From: Clostridia bacterium BRH_c25
GTDB lineage: Bacteria > Bacillota_A > Clostridia > Lutisporales > Lutisporaceae
Assembly: GCA_001515955.1 (NCBI GenBank)
Contig: LOES01000002.1
Location: 1 to 18,897, forward strand
Length of the DNA stretch: 18,897 nucleotides
Direction of reading: 5' to 3'
Shown here piece by piece: positions 16,551 through 18,897 of this stretch. The translations under genes and the position numbers were made by a program. The notes below the pieces were generated by a model. The model did no database searches. It had not been told where the DNA came from and saw only the letters and a list, made by a program, of their open reading frames with translations. Numbering within the stretch: position 1 is the stretch's first letter; each line of letters opens with the position of its first letter.

Positions 16551-16640
16551 TCTAACACCTCCGCAGCTTATATTCTCTCATTATTTTAGCTAAAACAGAC
16601 AATATTATTCATGATTTTCATTGCTATAAGCAACAACCGT

Positions 16641-17630
16641 TTAAATTGAATAAGATTCTCCTGCTTTTAAAACATGGGTAGCAGCTTTCAGATTTTTCTC
16701 GAAGTGATCCAGCGCAAAATCCGAACTATCATGGGCGGAAAGATAAACTTTTTGTGGATTCACTTTGTTTATTGCATCAATAGTTCTATTCAAATCGTCA
16801 ATGCTCACTTTTTCCCATGGAGGCTTACCGGTTCCAAATATTGTCTGAAATTGAACTCCAGCTCTATTTCCTCTTCCTTCACCAATTGGGAAATGTAAGC
16901 CCCCTCCAATTGCATAAATAGGTTCATCAGAAATTTTTCTCACCATTTTTAGTATCACCTCAATTGTAGGATGCCCACATCCGGTAAAAACTGCCAACCC
17001 TTTGTTTTTCAGTTTTACAACTAAGGCTTGCTCTTCAGTATGTCCAAAAGTAAACAAACTGCGTGCCAAAGGACCAGTAGAGGCGATTCCACAGGTTAAT
17101 ACCCTGGGTGCTTTGATTAACTCTTCTCTGAACCCTTCCGCTTTAGATTCATCCGGTAAAAAGCAGGGTTTAATTGTTGATGACATTAACTCTTTCGGGA
17201 ATAATACAGTTTTTTTCTTGGCAGCTTCCAAACCGCCCATATGATCCTTGTGCAAATGAGATATTGTCAATGCATTTATTTTTTCAAGGTTGAAATTCAG
17301 TTCTTTTGCATTGTGAAGCAAGGCTGGATTTGATGGACCATGGCCGACATCATAAAGCATGGAACCAGACTCTGTTCTGAATAGATATGATACGCCGGCA
17401 TCCCCCATAAACCCTTTCTTAACTTTCCATTCAACCAATACGTCTAATTCCAGAAAATCGACTTCCGGTAATTCAATATGCCCCGCTTTCTCTATTCTCT
17501 CTTCATTCATTCTGGCAGCTTCAACCTGTGCTTTTCTGAAACGTTTGTTTTTTACCAGCAGTAAGGGGACAAGAATTGGTGATGTTATTCCTAATAGTGG
17601 CCACCATACAGGTGATATGCGAAATTTCAT
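16641..17630 (-). CDS. Membrane-anchored MBL-fold metallo-hydrolase (COG1237-like)
   Basis: About 329 residues. The N-terminus has one hydrophobic segment (about 5-25, PVWWPLLGITSPILVPLLL) followed by KNKRFRK, which suggests an anchor with the enzyme on the cytoplasmic side by the positive-inside rule. The MBL fold has H125-L-H127-K-D129-H130 for the metal site, then GCGH220P, GGGLH246F and SAH300DSS. This set is closer to the COG1237 subfamily (named after 7,8-dihydropterin-6-yl-methyl-ribofuranosylaminobenzene 5'-phosphate synthase) than to lactamases. The substrate is unknown. Two ATGs are possible, 17639 and 17630; AGAGGAG is nearly on top of the first and about 10 nt before the second, which is preferred. 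It starts 20 bp after the PaaX-like gene and should share its transcript. Confidence 0.85.
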   Translation of the reverse strand: MKFRISPVWWPLLGITSPILVPLLLVKNKRFRKAQVEAARMNEERIEKAGHIELPEVDFLELDVLVEWKVKKGFMGDAGVSYLFRTESGSMLYDVGHGPSNPALLHNAKELNFNLEKINALTISHLHKDHMGGLEAAKKKTVLFPKELMSSTIKPCFLPDESKAEGFREELIKAPRVLTCGIASTGPLARSLFTFGHTEEQALVVKLKNKGLAVFTGCGHPTIEVILKMVRKISDEPIYAIGGGLHFPIGEGRGNRAGVQFQTIFGTGKPPWEKVSIDDLNRTIDAINKVNPQKVYLSAHDSSDFALDHFEKNLKAATHVLKAGESYSI

Positions 17631-17650
17631 TATAAACATTCTCCTCTATA

Positions 17651-18478
17651 CTATATATTCACTTCTTCAAAGAAGCTGACTATTTTGCTATAAAGCTCAG
17701 ATCTGATCATCTTCATCTCATCTGCCGCTTTATCTCCTTCCCAGACATTCAATAACTCTTTTGGCAATACAGGATCCAGGGTGGCTATATCATAGAAGTC
17801 CCATCCTGTTTCAAATAGTATGGGCAGAATATTTCCTTTATTTACTGCATTCATCTTTTCACTATTTTCCCTGACCTTGTCAATGAACTCGATGTATTTT
17901 TCCCCTATTCTCCTGAGCTGGAAGGTATCGCTCAATAGAACATGCAAATTTACGTTAGATTCAAAGGCTCCTGAAAATTTCAGGTAATTGAATTTATGTT
18001 TTTCCAATAGAAGGATTATGTCATTATCTATATCGTAGGGAGTGATCCAGATGCTATTGTTAACCTCACTTAACCCACACTTTTCAAGCTCCTCCAACAT
18101 AAAAAGGTTCTCATATTCAGACTTGTTAAAATCCAGTATACTTAAAAAATACCATTGTCCATTCCAATCCTGCTGCCTTAATTCATGTCTCTTAAAAAAC
18201 CTTGCAAGGTCTTTATTCCAAAGTCTGATATTTACCAATCCTTCTTCAGTCAATTCATAAATTGTTTCATTGACTACTCTTTTATTGACCAGTATATTGG
18301 CTTTAACCATCCTGCAAAGCCCTGTCCGGACAGAGGCTTCACTTTTATTGAAATACTGCATGAGCTCCAGTAAATGGCTTAGTTTAATTGAGTATTCATT
18401 TTTGTACTGTCCAATCATGTTAAAAATGAACAGAACAGCGCTGGTTACACTGTCTCTTTTTCTTAATGTAATTCTCAT
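17651..18478 (-). CDS. PaaX family transcriptional regulator
   Basis: About 275 residues, the usual PaaX length. The N-terminal winged helix-turn-helix (about 1-75) contains SEASVRTGLCRMVKANIL, the family recognition region. The C-terminal domain has the family signature DPVLPKELLNVW near residue 234. PaaX of E. coli represses phenylacetate catabolism in response to phenylacetyl-CoA; no phenylacetate genes are present here, so the ligand is unknown. Its likely target is its own operon with the MBL hydrolase, and perhaps the divergent glycosyltransferase. The ATG at 18478 is used; a TTG directly before it is also in frame and sits 8 nt after AGGAG, so either could be the start. Confidence 0.88.
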   Translation of the reverse strand: MRITLRKRDSVTSAVLFIFNMIGQYKNEYSIKLSHLLELMQYFNKSEASVRTGLCRMVKANILVNKRVVNETIYELTEEGLVNIRLWNKDLARFFKRHELRQQDWNGQWYFLSILDFNKSEYENLFMLEELEKCGLSEVNNSIWITPYDIDNDIILLLEKHKFNYLKFSGAFESNVNLHVLLSDTFQLRRIGEKYIEFIDKVRENSEKMNAVNKGNILPILFETGWDFYDIATLDPVLPKELLNVWEGDKAADEMKMIRSELYSKIVSFFEEVNI

Positions 18479-18520
18479 CAACCTTCTATCTCCTTATATT
18501 ACATTTAATTATTTATTTTC

Positions 18521-18549
18521 ATTATATGTTATTACATATATATTGTCAA
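18521..18549 (-). promoter_or_regulatory. Consensus sigma-A promoter of the PaaX-MBL operon with repeat motifs
   Basis: Minus-strand TTGACA (18544-18549), 17 bp, TATAAT (18521-18526), both perfect. An inverted repeat ATATGT-TATT-ACATAT (18524-18539) overlaps the -10 and spacer. The heptamer ATTACAT occurs at 18498-18504 and 18531-18537 and inverted at 18559-18565, so the promoter is bracketed by copies. A perfect promoter usually needs a repressor, and these are candidate operator sites. Confidence 0.85.
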
Positions 18550-18657
18550 TTTAAAATTATGTAATATTTGATTTTTATTTTTACTGCAGTTTCTATAGTT
18601 TTGTTTTGGAATACAGAAAAACAAAAAATTAAAAAGGATTAAGTAATTTATGTTCCA

Positions 18658-18687
18658 GTGACTTCATTCGGACTCCGAACATAATAT
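18658..18687 (+). promoter_or_regulatory. Candidate promoter with a palindromic operator for the divergent gene
   Basis: GTGACT (18658-18663) is followed after 16 bp by CATAAT or after 18 bp by TAATAT. The spacer contains a perfect palindrome TTCGGA-C-TCCGAA (18667-18679), placed as a repressor site would be. The hexamers are only fair. Confidence 0.35.
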
Positions 18688-18742
18688 AAAGTAGACGACC
18701 TGAAATTCACTCGTAAAATAACCTTATAGGGGGCATTGAATA

Positions 18743-18897
18743 ATGATGCATTATTATTACTCTGTTTACAGCAAGGAATACATACACAAAGGCTTGGTGC
18801 TTTATAATTCTATGAAAAGACATGACAAGGATTTTACATTCTTTCTTATATGCTTAGACGAGGAAACAAAGTTATTGCTCGAAAGAATGCACCTGGA
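18743..18897 (+). CDS. Putative glycosyltransferase, N-terminal fragment cut by the right edge
   Basis: 51 codons are visible, opening MMHYYYSVYSKEYIHKGLVL, then NSMKRHDKDFTFFLICLDEE and LLLERMHL. The opening strand, the 'KGLxLYxSxKRH' phrase and the following hydrophobic strand ending in D-E resemble the N-terminus of nucleotide-diphospho-sugar transferases related to GT8. AGGGGG lies 9 nt before the first ATG; a second ATG follows at once. The conserved catalytic part is outside the window, so the call rests on a short stretch. It diverges from the PaaX-MBL operon with a shared 264-bp intergenic region. Confidence 0.6.
   Translation, partial: MMHYYYSVYSKEYIHKGLVLYNSMKRHDKDFTFFLICLDEETKLLLERMHL

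Noticed and set aside
16584..16595. Palindrome TTTTAGCTAAAA upstream of the 74-residue gene as an operator
   Set aside because: It is a perfect 12-base palindrome but of low complexity in AT-rich DNA, and I found no convincing promoter to relate it to.
1..18897. CRISPR arrays, tRNA or rRNA genes, transposases, integrases or prophage genes
   Set aside because: I looked on both strands and saw no regularly spaced repeats, no tRNA-like T-loop and acceptor combination, and no recombinase motifs.

Overview
The window looks like a chromosomal segment of a low-to-moderate GC Firmicute, most likely a member of the Clostridia. The reasons are an alanyl T-box leader, near-consensus sigma-A promoters, AGGAGG-type ribosome binding sites, an IreB-family gene and a PaaX-type regulator. 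I could not assign a genus from sequence alone. Nearly all genes lie on the minus strand; the only plus-strand gene is a truncated one at the right edge.

Reading the minus strand from right to left: (1) 18478-16641, a PaaX-family regulator and a membrane-anchored metallo-beta-lactamase-fold hydrolase form a two-gene operon behind a perfect TTGACA-17-TATAAT promoter. A putative glycosyltransferase diverges from it and runs off the right edge. (2) 16550-16326, a 74-residue helical protein with its own terminator. (3) 16135-15644, a two-repeat PRC-barrel protein whose leader carries a GC-rich repeat element that can fold in two ways. (4) 15517-14465, an AI-2E family permease. (5) 14446-11423, alaS with a consensus promoter, a full T-box riboswitch (GCU specifier) and a strong 25-bp terminator. 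(6) 11312-385, a two-gene unit: a fused sugar-nucleotidyltransferase/phosphohexomutase-like protein overlapping by 7 nt a 2815-residue cyclic beta-1,2-glucan synthase. (7) 252-1, ireB, cut by the left edge just before its expected end, behind its own promoter.

The AI-2E permease, alaS and ireB (then ruvX) order is a familiar Firmicute housekeeping neighbourhood. Here an 8.9-kb glucan-synthesis unit sits between alaS and ireB. It is fenced off by the alaS terminator on one side and the ireB promoter on the other. The synthase keeps all parts of the known enzyme: a membrane GT84 polymerising domain using UDP-glucose, a middle cyclising domain and a C-terminal GH94 phosphorylase module. Its coupled partner keeps the nucleotidyltransferase signature, but the landmarks of a working phosphohexomutase are degenerate. 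The pair is the most interesting part of the window: a Gram-positive beta-1,2-glucan system coupled to what may be a sensor or regulator of sugar-nucleotide supply rather than a simple bifunctional enzyme.
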